From Paenibacillus sinensis (lineage in GTDB: Bacteria; Bacillota; Bacilli; Paenibacillales; Paenibacillaceae), in assembly GCF_019904155.1 (NCBI RefSeq), contig NZ_JAHCMB010000061.1:62001-126000 (forward strand): DNA of 64,000 nucleotides. The letters run 5' to 3'. The notes beneath the pieces were generated by a model that worked only from the letters and a program-made list of their open reading frames with translations, ran no database searches and was not told the origin of the DNA. The translations under genes were made by a program, and so were the position numbers. How positions within the stretch are numbered: position 1 is the stretch's first letter; each line of letters begins with the position of its first letter. Below, piece by piece: positions 25,665 through 35,106 of this stretch.

Positions 25665-27470
25665 ATGTATGAAAGGAACGCCCTGCGTTTTAACGGAGAA
25701 GAATGGATCAAGTTCGAGAGAAGCTGCAAGATCAGCAATACCTTCACCTATGAATTCTGGGTCAAAGCGGATGAAGATCAGATTATGGATGAAGAGCGGA
25801 ACACCGGAGCGGACGGGATAGGCGGGAGAAGCTATTTGATAGGCCCGGACTTCTACCCGGAGGGCGCCGCCGGCTGCGGAGTTTCGGTTGGCACCAACGG
25901 AATTTCGGTCTATGAGCACTCCGTCAATCATCTTCCCGCCAGAATGGTCTTCGCTTACGACTTCTCGGATTGGCAGCATGTTGCCATTGTATGCGAGGAG
26001 AAGAAACTGCGGCTCTACATTAACGGACTGGGGGTAAAAGGAGAAAGCCTGGCGACCAATGCCGAACGCCTCGTTCCCTCCCTCTGCCTCGGCGGTCATG
26101 AGCACTACGGCACATTCAAAGGCCAGGTCCGGGAATTCCGCCTGTGGTCCACCGCCCGCAGCGAGCTGGATATCTGCGGCAGCATGTTCATAGGCCTCAG
26201 CGGAGACGAAGCCGGTCTCTACTTCTACCGCGACCCGGAAAGAGGGGTATCGGTTACCGGGGGGGTCAAACGGTACTTGGATGTGAGCGTAATCCTGCCT
26301 TCATTCAATAAATGCCCTCTGAATTATTTTTCCTTGCTGAGTCTGGAACGGCAGCACTTCCCGATGGAGCGGATGGAGGTTGTTTTTCTGGATGACGCCT
26401 CCACGGACCATACGCCTACTGTGTACTTCTCACTGCTCCCGGAATATTCTTTCATCTATGTTCGGCAGCTCCGGAACAGAGGCAGATCCGTGATCCGGAA
26501 CATAGGCGCAAGCATAGCCGCAGGCTACACCTTGCTGTTCGCGGACGCCGAGATGATCGGCGGGCCGGACTGGGTCATGAATCATGTTCGTCATCATCAG
26601 CAGGGAGAACGAAAAATCGTCTCGGGGGCCATGCTTGCCAGACATGTGTACACGATGACCGATCCGAATTATTCCCCCGAGCAGATAGCGGATATGGCCG
26701 AGATCTATGCGGGGCATCCCACGGCTGCGCCAATTATTGATGAATTTTTGCAGGGGAACCAAACCCCGGTTCAACTGCTTCCCTTAGAGTGGATGTTCGA
26801 CCCGGGTCATCTGAATCAATGGAGCAGCCAGAACGATTACTTTCAACCGATACTCGACACCTATGGCTACCGCTTCAAGCTTTTTCACTATGCCTGGCTG
26901 AATTTGATCACGAGCAATGTGTCTATCAGGAAAACCTTCTTTGACGAGCTCGGTGGCTTTGAGGAAGACTTCATGGGTTTTGGCTGGGAAGACTGGGAGC
27001 TCGGATATCGCGCCGCCAAAAGTGGAGCTCTGTTCATTCACGACGACTCGTTAACCAACTATCATCAGGATCACCCCATTTCGAACTTGAATATGCTGGA
27101 CTCAAGGTCCAACTATTTATTATTTTGTCAAAAGTATCCCCGGGATATGGAAATCCGGCTCCTTGCTCTAACCATGATGCCCGACTGGATCACCTTGTCC
27201 GAGCTTAACGAATATTTAACGGAATACAACAATATCCGGGCGATCTACAAGAACAGATTCCCCACTCTCGACCAGTATCTGAACGGTGCTTTCAATCTTC
27301 TTCTGGACCGTCTGGGGCAGCAGGAAACCGTCAAGCTGCCGATTGCTCCATCGGTATTGGGAGAAGGCGCGGAGGCGGCTCTTCATGAGGAAATCGCCGT
27401 AATCGAAAGGCTTGAAGCTTTTCCGAATCTGTTGAAGCTGGTTGAACGAATACACCGATATTTCCATTGA
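25665..27470 (+). CDS. LamG-like domain fused to a GT2 glycosyltransferase
   Basis: A 601-residue two-domain protein. Residues 1-200 look like a concanavalin/LamG jelly roll: RFNGEEWIKFERS, FTYEFWVKAD, WQHVAIVCEEKKLRLYINGLG and FKGQVREFRLWSTARS. From about 205 a GT2 domain begins (DVSVILPSFNKCPLNYFSLLSLERQ), with VVFLDDASTD, NRGRSVIRNIGASIA, LLFADAEMI in the DxD place, and the galactosyltransferase-type acceptor segment GGFEEDFMGFGWEDWELGYR. The LamG part could hold the enzyme on a glycan or surface protein. No signal peptide, so it acts inside the cell, fitting assembly from the mother cell. Last gene of its unit. Confidence 0.87.
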   Translation: MYERNALRFNGEEWIKFERSCKISNTFTYEFWVKADEDQIMDEERNTGADGIGGRSYLIGPDFYPEGAAGCGVSVGTNGISVYEHSVNHLPARMVFAYDFSDWQHVAIVCEEKKLRLYINGLGVKGESLATNAERLVPSLCLGGHEHYGTFKGQVREFRLWSTARSELDICGSMFIGLSGDEAGLYFYRDPERGVSVTGGVKRYLDVSVILPSFNKCPLNYFSLLSLERQHFPMERMEVVFLDDASTDHTPTVYFSLLPEYSFIYVRQLRNRGRSVIRNIGASIAAGYTLLFADAEMIGGPDWVMNHVRHHQQGERKIVSGAMLARHVYTMTDPNYSPEQIADMAEIYAGHPTAAPIIDEFLQGNQTPVQLLPLEWMFDPGHLNQWSSQNDYFQPILDTYGYRFKLFHYAWLNLITSNVSIRKTFFDELGGFEEDFMGFGWEDWELGYRAAKSGALFIHDDSLTNYHQDHPISNLNMLDSRSNYLLFCQKYPRDMEIRLLALTMMPDWITLSELNEYLTEYNNIRAIYKNRFPTLDQYLNGAFNLLLDRLGQQETVKLPIAPSVLGEGAEAALHEEIAVIERLEAFPNLLKLVERIHRYFH

Positions 27471-27487
27471 GGCAGCAGCCGAGTGAG

Positions 27488-27518
27488 AGCCGGGAGGGCA
27501 TGAAAGCAGATCCCGGCT
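27488..27518 (+). terminator. Possible terminator after the LamG-GT2 gene
   Basis: AGCCGGGA (27488-27495) pairs with TCCCGGCT (27511-27518) 18 bp after the stop. There is no clear T tract, so the call is weak. Confidence 0.3.
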
Positions 27519-27592
27519 TCCCGTTCGGACTTGGAAGGAAAGATTACTAATGATAAAGTGAAAGGAAAATGGTATGGGGAGGAAGATGTGCA

Positions 27593-28348
27593 TTGAAGAA
27601 CGACCGGCTGTATTTGAGGCATGCGGAGCTGCTGCGGGACAAGGTTCCGGCCTTTGGGGAATATCCGTTTCACCTGCCAGCTGTGAAGACGATGAGCCGG
27701 CTTGAATTCAGCCATCCCGTGACCTTCCTGGTGGGAGAGAACGGCAGCGGCAAGTCCACGCTGCTGGAGGGAATCGCGGCAGCATGGGGCTTTAACCCGG
27801 AAGGAGGGACGTTGAATTTCTCGTTCTCCACCCGGTCCTCCCATTCGGCGCTGCATGAGTATCTGCGGATCGCCAGAGGCGTGAGACGGCCGAAGGACGG
27901 CTTCTTTCTGCGCGCGGAGAGCTATTACAATGTGGCTTCCTATATCGATGAATTGGACGAGCAGCCACTCGGCGGCCCTCCGCTCCGGGATTCCTACGGA
28001 GGCAAATCGCTGCATGAGCAGTCGCACGGCGAGTCTTTCCTTGCCGCTTTTATTCACCGGTTCGGCGGACGCGGACTTTACATACTGGACGAACCGGAAG
28101 CCGCGCTCTCGCCCCTGCGCCAAATGACGCTGCTGGTCCGGATTCATGAGCTGGTGCAGGAGAACTCCCAATTTATCATCGCCACCCATTCGCCCATTCT
28201 GATGTCTTACCCGGGAGCGTCCATCCGTCTGCTGGAGGAAGAAGGCATACGGGAAGTCCAGCTTGAGGATACCGAGCATTACGCGGTGACCAAGGCGTTC
28301 ATGAATGACCGGGAAGGCATGCTGCGCGATTTGCTGGGAGACGAATAA
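27593..28348 (+). CDS. AAA-type ATP-binding protein (SMC/ABC-like)
   Basis: About 251 residues with Walker A GENGSGKST near residue 45, a late SHGESFLAAF signature-like loop, Walker B GLYILDEPEAALS and the switch His in IIATHSPIL. It is a stand-alone predicted ATPase of the kind often annotated 'AAA family ATPase'; partner and substrate are unknown. The TTG at 27593 has GGGGAGG ten bases away and is my choice; an ATG at 27569 adds eight residues that include the binding site itself. No transport gene is attached. Confidence 0.8.
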   Translation: MKNDRLYLRHAELLRDKVPAFGEYPFHLPAVKTMSRLEFSHPVTFLVGENGSGKSTLLEGIAAAWGFNPEGGTLNFSFSTRSSHSALHEYLRIARGVRRPKDGFFLRAESYYNVASYIDELDEQPLGGPPLRDSYGGKSLHEQSHGESFLAAFIHRFGGRGLYILDEPEAALSPLRQMTLLVRIHELVQENSQFIIATHSPILMSYPGASIRLLEEEGIREVQLEDTEHYAVTKAFMNDREGMLRDLLGDE

Positions 28349-28497
28349 GTCCGTAGCGCCTCTTCAGTAGAGCACACGATATCTGCCGACCAGCTAATGC
28401 GCGGTTATGCTATTTTGCTGCGCAGCTGCCTTGTGTTTATCCGCCTCGCCTTTGCACGGCCTTGCGTTCCTTAGGCAGCCTTCGCTGCAAGAAAGGT

Positions 28498-28527
28498 TTG
28501 ACAAATTCCGCATGTTTCCATTAGTAT
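28498..28527 (+). promoter_or_regulatory. Sigma-A promoter of the ABC transporter gene
   Basis: TTGACA (28498-28503), 18-bp spacer, TAGTAT (28522-28527). Confidence 0.6.
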
Positions 28528-28545
28528 CCTTGATATAACCGCTAT

Positions 28546-28562
28546 TTGAGAATCAATCTCAA
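28546..28562 (+). promoter_or_regulatory. Fur-like operator
   Basis: TTGAGAATCAATCTCAA is an inverted repeat; its inner 7-1-7 part (TGAGAAT-C-AATCTCA) agrees with the Fur consensus TGATAAT-N-ATTATCA at 11 of 14 positions. It lies just after the promoter -10 and before the ABC gene, where a repressor would block transcription. PerR or another Fur-family protein could also bind. Confidence 0.5.
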
Positions 28563-28593
28563 TTGAAATCCTACATAAGAAAGAGTGAGCCGG

Positions 28594-30309
28594 ATGCTTC
28601 GCCGTTTTTTCTCCTATTACAGGCCCTACCGCAAGCTGTTTCTGCTGGATTTTCTGTGCGCCATCGGCGCCGGACTGCTCGAGCTGGCATTTCCGGTTGC
28701 CGTAAACCGCTTTATCGACGATCTTCTGCCGGGACAGAACTGGTCCTTGATCGTGGCCGCCTGTCTTCTGCTGCTGGCCGTCTATGTGCTGAACACCGCC
28801 ATGCAGTACATCGTCACCTATTGGGGGCATATGCTGGGCATCAACATCGAGACGGATATGCGCAAAAAAATGTTCGACCATATCCAGAAGCTCAGCTTCC
28901 GCTACTTCGACAACAACAAGACCGGACATCTGATCGGCAGGATGACCAATGACCTGAACGATATCGGCGAAGTCGCCCACCACGGTCCGGAGGACGTATT
29001 CATCGCCGTCATGACGCTGATCGGCGCTTTCTTCCTGATGGCGGACATCAATCTCCGTCTTGCCGTGATCACCTTCATCATTGTCCCTGTCATTGCCTGG
29101 ATGCTCATCCATTTCGGCAAAAATATGACCTCCACCTACCACCGCCTCTTCGGCAATGTCGGCAGCTTCAACGCGCGGATTGAGGACAATGTCGGCGGCA
29201 TCCGCGTTGTCCAGTCTTTTGCCAACGAAGAGTACGAGAAGAAGCTGTTTGAAGTCGACAACCGGAATTACCGGGAGACGAAGCTTAATGCCTACAAGCT
29301 GATGGCGCGCAGCATGTCCGTCAACTATATGATGACCCGGCTGATCACGATCTTCGTCATGATCTGCGGCTCCTGGTTCTTCATCCGCGGAAGCCTCGAG
29401 ATCGGCGAATTCGTAGCGTTCCTGCTGCTCGCCAACATCTTCTTCCGGCCGATCGAGAAGATTAACGCCATCATCGAGAGCTATCCGAAGGGAATCGCCG
29501 GCTTCAAGCGCTATCTGGAGGTTATCGATACAGAGCCGGATATCGCGGACAGCCCGGATGCGGTGGAGGCCGGTCCTCTTCGCGGCGACATTGTGTTTGA
29601 TGAGGTGTCCTTCGGCTATGAAGAACACCGGCCGGTTCTGCAGAACTTCTCCCTGAACATCCGCGCCGGGGAAACCGTCGCTTTCGTCGGTCCTTCCGGG
29701 GCGGGCAAGACGACGGTCTGCAGCCTGCTCCCCCGTTTCTATGAAGTAACCGGGGGCGGGGTTGCAGTCGACGGCACGGATATCCGGCACTTCAAGCTCG
29801 AATCGCTGCGTCGGCAGATCGGGATTGTGCAGCAGGATGTCTTTCTGTTCTCCGGAACGATCCGGGAGAATATCGCCTATGGCAAGCTGGACGCCGGAAT
29901 CGACGAAATCTGGGAGGCGGCCCGCAGAGCCCATCTGGAGGAGCTGATCCAGAGCCTGCCGGAAGGTATGGATACGGTGATCGGCGAGCGGGGAGTCAAG
30001 CTGTCGGGAGGACAGAAGCAGCGGATGGCGATCGCCCGCATGTTCCTGAAGAATCCGCCGATTCTGATCCTCGACGAAGCGACCTCCGCGCTAGACACCG
30101 AGACGGAAGCGGCGATCCAGCAGTCTCTGGCGGAGCTGTCCGTCGGCCGTACGACGCTGGTCATCGCGCACCGGCTCAGCACGATCCGCAGCGCCGACCG
30201 GATCGTCGTTGTCGCCGAGGACGGCGTCGCCGAAGAAGGCCGGCACGAGGAGCTGGTCGAAGCCGGCGGCATTTACAGCCGTCTGCACCAGGCGCAGCTC
30301 AGCTTCTAG
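28594..30309 (+). CDS. ABC exporter, fused permease and ATPase
   Basis: A 571-residue half-transporter of the MsbA/LmrA type that would act as a dimer in the membrane. Residues 1-320 hold six predicted membrane helices (LFLLDFLCAIGAGLLELAF and on). The ATPase part has Walker A GPSGAGKTT, the signature LSGGQKQRMAIAR, Walker B ILILDEATSALD and the switch IAHRL. The substrate cannot be read from sequence. The ATG at 28594 is preferred over GTG at 28585, though the ribosome binding site (AAGAGTGAG) is weak. A Fur-like box lies upstream, so iron- or metal-linked export is possible. Confidence 0.92.
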   Translation: MLRRFFSYYRPYRKLFLLDFLCAIGAGLLELAFPVAVNRFIDDLLPGQNWSLIVAACLLLLAVYVLNTAMQYIVTYWGHMLGINIETDMRKKMFDHIQKLSFRYFDNNKTGHLIGRMTNDLNDIGEVAHHGPEDVFIAVMTLIGAFFLMADINLRLAVITFIIVPVIAWMLIHFGKNMTSTYHRLFGNVGSFNARIEDNVGGIRVVQSFANEEYEKKLFEVDNRNYRETKLNAYKLMARSMSVNYMMTRLITIFVMICGSWFFIRGSLEIGEFVAFLLLANIFFRPIEKINAIIESYPKGIAGFKRYLEVIDTEPDIADSPDAVEAGPLRGDIVFDEVSFGYEEHRPVLQNFSLNIRAGETVAFVGPSGAGKTTVCSLLPRFYEVTGGGVAVDGTDIRHFKLESLRRQIGIVQQDVFLFSGTIRENIAYGKLDAGIDEIWEAARRAHLEELIQSLPEGMDTVIGERGVKLSGGQKQRMAIARMFLKNPPILILDEATSALDTETEAAIQQSLAELSVGRTTLVIAHRLSTIRSADRIVVVAEDGVAEEGRHEELVEAGGIYSRLHQAQLSF

Positions 30310-30416
30310 TTCGTCCCCGACAGCCGGCCCGGCAGGACGGACGGGACTGCGGAGCAACTACAGGAATGCATAAAGCCGCCGCACAAGAGGCTGCTAAGGT
30401 CGCCCATGCGTACAGC

Positions 30417-30451
30417 AAACAGCCGTGATGCCCAGAGCATCACGGCTGTTT
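30417..30451. terminator. Bidirectional terminator between ABC and membrane-protein genes
   Basis: A perfect 15-bp stem AAACAGCCGTGATGC (30417-30431) with GCATCACGGCTGTTT (30437-30451) and a 5-base loop, between convergent genes. T tracts are short on both sides. Confidence 0.75.
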
Positions 30452-30471
30452 GAATTGAAGCAAGCCAGGAT

Positions 30472-31893
30472 CTAATAGGAATCCCGCCGCGAGGAAGTCA
30501 GCTTCCGCACGACCCAGGCGAACATCGCCACGGCCATCATATCGAAGCTGACATTGAACAGGAACAGATGCTTGCCAATGTCGGCGCGTCCATCGCCCAG
30601 AATCGGAACGAGGAACGAGAAGATGCCGATCAATCCCAGCAGCATCAGAAGCTCGCATGCGAGGCGGCCCCTCCGTTCACGGCTGCGCACATATTCGAAA
30701 ACCGTTATGGCGTAATACACAAGATAGAAGACGGCGATGAACCACAGCTTATGCGGGAGCAGCTTGTTCTTGAACTCGCTCCAGGCGCTGTACGTATAAG
30801 CCAATGCACCCGCCTGTTTCCCTTCGCTCTTCTCATAGCTTCCGAGATAGTAGGGTCGGATCGACATGCCGTTTGAAGCCGCATACTCCATATTGTCCAG
30901 CAGCCGGCCGGGATTCTTCAGATAGAAGACCAGCACATCCTTATGGGAAACCCGGTTGTAGAAATCCGGGACAAGAGAAGGATCGTCCTGCTTGATCGCC
31001 GTGTCCTGTTGAAAATAATTCGTTCCCGCCAGCACCTCCAGCCGCTCCGGCAAGCCCAGCTGGCGAAGATCGCCCCGAACATCATCCGAGCCGTTCAGCA
31101 CGCCGTAGAAGACCGTCTGATACAGGTTAATATGCTTCAGCTCCTTGGGCGCTGCGACATAGAGGACGACGGATACGACGAAAATGGCCGCCGCGAACGA
31201 GATCGCCGCCTTCCGGAACCGCGGTCCCGCATCAAGCGACGACAGACGCAGGAAGATCAGCGCGAAGGCGATGCCGATCGGCGCGTTCTGAATCTTCGAG
31301 CAGGCCAGGAACAGAACGGCGATGAAGAAGAACGTTAAATCCTTGACCGTCGGCGCCTCCTTCGCCAGCAGCCGAAGCCCGAGCGCGAACGCAAGCAGCA
31401 TCGACACGAGGGAGACCGGCTCTCCAAACAGCGAGTTGAAGTACGCGGTATACCCGATATCATAGAACACGAACAGCAGAACGCCACCCAGCAGCAGCCC
31501 CGCTATGTAAGAACGTCCGGCATTATATTTTACAAGCAGCCAGGTAGCGGCCAGCAGCAGAATCGCATGCACAGCCGCCAGAATGCGGATATCGAACCAG
31601 CTGCCGTGAAACAGGCCGCCGAGCAGCCTGGCCGGCAGAACGAGAAAAATCTGCGAAGACGGATAGAACCCGCGGAACAGCGATTCGTAGGCGAATCTGG
31701 AATGGCTGTAGCTGAAGAAGCGGTCAGCGTACGTCTCTGCGGCGTCATAATAATTCAAGCCTATCGTGTTCATCATGCGCAGAAAATCTCCGTTGTCGGC
31801 AACGCCGACGAACGGCCCGAGAAAGAGAATGCCAAGCAGCAGGCCGAAGCCCGCAGTAACAGCCAGAATATGCGGTTTAACCCATGATTTCAT
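30472..31893 (-). CDS. Multispanning membrane protein, GT-C/WsfD-like
   Basis: A 473-residue protein with about ten predicted membrane helices. The first loop after helix 1 holds VADNGDFLRMMNTIGL and a second conserved-looking site is GYTAYFNSLFGEPVSLVS. Acidic residues in the first extracytoplasmic loop and this layout resemble GT-C glycosyltransferases, and in particular the WsfD-type glycan hexose transferases of Paenibacillus and Geobacillus; I hold that as tentative. It lies 20 bp downstream of the LTA-synthase-like gene on the same strand, so the two probably act in cell-surface polymer synthesis together. Confidence 0.72.
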   Translation of the reverse strand: MKSWVKPHILAVTAGFGLLLGILFLGPFVGVADNGDFLRMMNTIGLNYYDAAETYADRFFSYSHSRFAYESLFRGFYPSSQIFLVLPARLLGGLFHGSWFDIRILAAVHAILLLAATWLLVKYNAGRSYIAGLLLGGVLLFVFYDIGYTAYFNSLFGEPVSLVSMLLAFALGLRLLAKEAPTVKDLTFFFIAVLFLACSKIQNAPIGIAFALIFLRLSSLDAGPRFRKAAISFAAAIFVVSVVLYVAAPKELKHINLYQTVFYGVLNGSDDVRGDLRQLGLPERLEVLAGTNYFQQDTAIKQDDPSLVPDFYNRVSHKDVLVFYLKNPGRLLDNMEYAASNGMSIRPYYLGSYEKSEGKQAGALAYTYSAWSEFKNKLLPHKLWFIAVFYLVYYAITVFEYVRSRERRGRLACELLMLLGLIGIFSFLVPILGDGRADIGKHLFLFNVSFDMMAVAMFAWVVRKLTSSRRDSY

Positions 31894-31913
31894 TTCCTGT
31901 TCGATCCTTCCTC

Positions 31914-33878
31914 TTAACGCTTCGGCAGCAGCTTGACATACTCGTCGGACACAGCCAGAAGCTTCAGCATATACTCGTAATCCCTTTCGTATTTGGCGAA
32001 ATCGGAGACGGGCTTAAGCGTCTTGAGCGAGACGGCCTCGCCGCCTTGAAAGCTTTTGCCGGGAACGAACATAATGTCGTCATTGAAAAAGGAGCCCGAA
32101 GGCAGGTAATACCTCATCCCCACCACGTTATGCTTGATGTTCAGCAGATCATGCCCGAACGGGACAACCCCTTCTTCCTTCAGCGAAATGCCCAGCAGAT
32201 TGGCGAGGGTCGGCATAATATCCATCTGTCCGCCCGTCCGTTCAATCTCCTTGCCCTGCGTGGAGCCGGGAATGCGAATAATGAGCGGGATATTGAACCG
32301 GCTGACACGGGAATCGTAGGGAATGCCCAAGGCCTGCTCCACCTGCTCCGGCGGTACATCCTGAGGCTGAAGGCCGAAGTGATCCCCGTAAAATACCAGC
32401 ACGGTATTGTCCCATAGCCCGCTGCTCTTCAGGCCGTCAATCAGGGTGCCGATGGCATAGTCCGTATAATTGACCGCGGTCAGGTAATCCCCGAGCATCG
32501 TATCCTTAAGGTTGTCAGGCACCGTTATTTTGCGGAAGGCTTCCGGCACTTTGAACGGATGATGGCTGGAGGCGGTAACGAATTGGGCATAGAACGGCGT
32601 ACCCTTTTGGCTCAGCTTGGATAGCTTCTCGATCCCGGTCTTATACAGCTGCTCGTCCGAGGCGCCGAATGAATTGAAATGGTCGTTCTCGAAGTAAGGC
32701 TTGTCGTAATAGCCGGTGAAGCCGATGGCGGCGTACAAATCCTTGCGGTTCCAGAAGCCTACATTGTTGATGTGAAACGTATAGCTCTCGTATCCCTTGC
32801 TCTCAAGCACCCGGGGCAGGCTCGGCAGCTTCCGGTCCCCAAACCCTGTTGACATCGCGAGCGTGCCGATCGGATAGATCGACGTATTGCTCATGAATTC
32901 GGCATCTGAGGTATTGCCCGGCCCGATCTGCTGATAAACCTGCGGGAAATACAGCCCCTCGTCCGCCAGCCTGTTCAGGTTCGGCGTCAGCTCCTGCCCG
33001 TTCAGCGATTTGTGCAGCGGGAAGTTCTGAAAGGCCTCCATCTGCACGACAATGACATTCTTGCCCTTCATCGCTCCGTAATAATCGGCCGCCGGCGTGC
33101 CGGTGGGCTGTCCGCCGTAATTATAGGAAGCTTCCAGCGTTTCAAGATTGCCGATCGTGTCCTGAATATTCCCGGTTCCGACCAGACTGCTGTTCTGATG
33201 CTGGCGGATTGCCGCCACCACTTCATAATTCAGGAAGCCTGCGCTTTCCGCCTGAACCAGCTCATTCGTAATTCCGGCCGAGGCGCGGATCGTATATGCC
33301 GACCAGGAAGCGCCTGCCAGAATGCAGAGAAGCGGAATGACGAACCCCGCTCTAACCCGGAACCGCCCGGATTCGGCGGAATAGGAATAGGCAGAATAGG
33401 AGCCGACAGCAGAACCGCCGCGCGGACCGTAATAGGACCAGGACGAATAGTCGCTGCGGCCGCCGCGGCGAAGCTTGCGCACGATCATCCATAGCCCGTA
33501 CAGGAGAAAATCCGCGAAGAACAGGTAATCGACCATCTGCACGGTCGATCCCACACTGTCCCTGACCTGGAACACTTGATCAAGCTCATGCAGGGCCAGA
33601 TAGGTAGGGACCGATCCGAAATGGTTGAAGTAGACGCTTGAGGCGAACAGAATCAGCGACAGAATCAGGTTGAAGCACCAGAATGCCGCCGTCTTTGCCC
33701 TGGAAGGCATCACTACCGCCAGAATTCCCATAATCAGCAGTACCGGCGCGACATCCGCCGCTATCCACTCCCAAGCGATCCGGTCGAAGAACAAGAGCCG
33801 CAGAAACAGCAGCTTCAATAGAAGCAGAGCCGATACGGCGATGAATGGTTTGATAACTCTGGTTGTTTTTCCGTACAT
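31914..33878 (-). CDS. LTA synthase-family phosphoglycerol transferase (sulfatase fold)
   Basis: A 654-residue membrane enzyme. Five membrane helices fill the first 200 residues, with a Ser/Tyr/Gly-rich linker (about 140-170). The extracellular sulfatase-fold domain then has NVIVVQMEAFQNF (metal Glu), the catalytic-Thr segment GPGNTSDAEFMS, YTFHINNVGFWNR, and LVFYGDHFGLQP (metal Asp-His). LtaS enzymes polymerise glycerol phosphate from phosphatidylglycerol onto a lipid anchor outside the membrane. Whether this one makes LTA, primes it or modifies another glycan is not decided by sequence. Confidence 0.9.
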   Translation of the reverse strand: MYGKTTRVIKPFIAVSALLLLKLLFLRLLFFDRIAWEWIAADVAPVLLIMGILAVVMPSRAKTAAFWCFNLILSLILFASSVYFNHFGSVPTYLALHELDQVFQVRDSVGSTVQMVDYLFFADFLLYGLWMIVRKLRRGGRSDYSSWSYYGPRGGSAVGSYSAYSYSAESGRFRVRAGFVIPLLCILAGASWSAYTIRASAGITNELVQAESAGFLNYEVVAAIRQHQNSSLVGTGNIQDTIGNLETLEASYNYGGQPTGTPAADYYGAMKGKNVIVVQMEAFQNFPLHKSLNGQELTPNLNRLADEGLYFPQVYQQIGPGNTSDAEFMSNTSIYPIGTLAMSTGFGDRKLPSLPRVLESKGYESYTFHINNVGFWNRKDLYAAIGFTGYYDKPYFENDHFNSFGASDEQLYKTGIEKLSKLSQKGTPFYAQFVTASSHHPFKVPEAFRKITVPDNLKDTMLGDYLTAVNYTDYAIGTLIDGLKSSGLWDNTVLVFYGDHFGLQPQDVPPEQVEQALGIPYDSRVSRFNIPLIIRIPGSTQGKEIERTGGQMDIMPTLANLLGISLKEEGVVPFGHDLLNIKHNVVGMRYYLPSGSFFNDDIMFVPGKSFQGGEAVSLKTLKPVSDFAKYERDYEYMLKLLAVSDEYVKLLPKR

Positions 33879-33928
33879 ACATATCCCTCTTAATTGTCTT
33901 AATATGAATTCACTGCGGCGGCGTTGAA

Positions 33929-34945
33929 TTACGTCCGCATAACAGCAAGGCTCGATTCCCGTACGATGAGCCGGGGCTCAAGCTGCACCTTCTCGTATTC
34001 GCGCTCCGGACTCTCCAGAATCCGCCTTAGCAGCATTTGAGTAGCCAGACCCGCAGCCTCGCTCCCCATAATGGAGACCGAAGTGATCTGCGGCTCCGTG
34101 AGGACCGTCAGGGGATTATTGTCTATCCCGACTACGGCGATATCCCCGGGCACGCGGATTCCCAATCTCTTGAAGCGGTTGACGATGCCGATCGCAACCA
34201 TGTCATTGACTGCATATACGGCGTCCGGCCTATGTTCCAGATGATAGAAATAGTCGGCGGCTCGCTCCCCCATCTGAGTGGACAGCTCATCCCCCAGATA
34301 GACCAGACTTTCATCGTAATCGGTAACGGATTCCTCATAAGCGATATAGCGGTCTTCGATCAGTTTCTTGGAAGTGCCGGCATAAGCGATTCTCGTTCTC
34401 CCGATTCCCTGCAGATGCTCCATAACAAGCTTGCCCTCCAGCCGCGACAGGCTGACGATATCCGCTCTAATCTCACTCTCCAGCCTTTTTCCGTAATTCA
34501 ATATGGAGATGGGCACCGCACATTTATTGATCAGCGCGCTTAGCGTCTTGGGATAGGCCAGCGGCATAATGATCATCCCGTCCACATGCAGTTGCTTGAT
34601 ATCCCGGACCGTGTCGAGTTCAGTCCTTGGATTTCCGGATGTATTGATCTGAATGACCCGGTAGTCATATTGTTTGGCTGTCTGCTCGACAGACCAGGCA
34701 ATGTCCGGAATGATGGCGTTGCGGATGTCGGGAACAACCAGCGCAATCTGTTTGGTCTGCCGGACTTTCAGACTTTGAGCCGCCCTGTTGGGGGAGAATC
34801 CCATTTCCTCAATAATCCGCAGAATTCTGGCCCGCGTCCCGGCGCTGATTTCCCCGGAGTTGTTGATGGCCCGGGATACAGTGGCGATGCTCACCGAAGC
34901 TCTTTTGGCTACATCCTCTATCGTGATCTTGCTTCTGTTGGTCAT
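33929..34945 (-). CDS. LacI-family transcriptional regulator
   Basis: A 338-residue repressor with a LacI helix-turn-helix (TIEDVAKRASVSIATVSRAINNSG) and a periplasmic-binding-like effector domain (VVPDIRNAIIPDIAWSVE, DAVYAVNDMVAIG, VVGIDNNPL). The ATG at 34945 has GGAAGGGA upstream; a TTG at 34963 is an alternative. It is divergent from the butanediol-type dehydrogenase, and a LacI-type palindrome sits on that promoter, so it probably controls that gene. The ligand is unknown. Confidence 0.9.
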   Translation of the reverse strand: MTNRSKITIEDVAKRASVSIATVSRAINNSGEISAGTRARILRIIEEMGFSPNRAAQSLKVRQTKQIALVVPDIRNAIIPDIAWSVEQTAKQYDYRVIQINTSGNPRTELDTVRDIKQLHVDGMIIMPLAYPKTLSALINKCAVPISILNYGKRLESEIRADIVSLSRLEGKLVMEHLQGIGRTRIAYAGTSKKLIEDRYIAYEESVTDYDESLVYLGDELSTQMGERAADYFYHLEHRPDAVYAVNDMVAIGIVNRFKRLGIRVPGDIAVVGIDNNPLTVLTEPQITSVSIMGSEAAGLATQMLLRRILESPEREYEKVQLEPRLIVRESSLAVMRT

Positions 34946-35072
34946 CGAATAATTCCCTTCCAACCTTAAGTCTAGCGAATTTCGATTCTTCGTATTCTAA
35001 GATATCATACCTTATTCCCCAGGAATAACAACTTTAGTAACTTCCGAAGCCGTTCCAGAACAGCTTTTGGGT

Positions 35073-35101
35073 TTGACATCTGCTTGTGGATATGTAATTA
35101 T
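35073..35101 (+). promoter_or_regulatory. Promoter of the dehydrogenase gene
   Basis: TTGACA (35073-35078), 17 bp, AATTAT (35096-35101; four of six match TATAAT). Confidence 0.55.
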
Positions 35102-35106
35102 TAATT

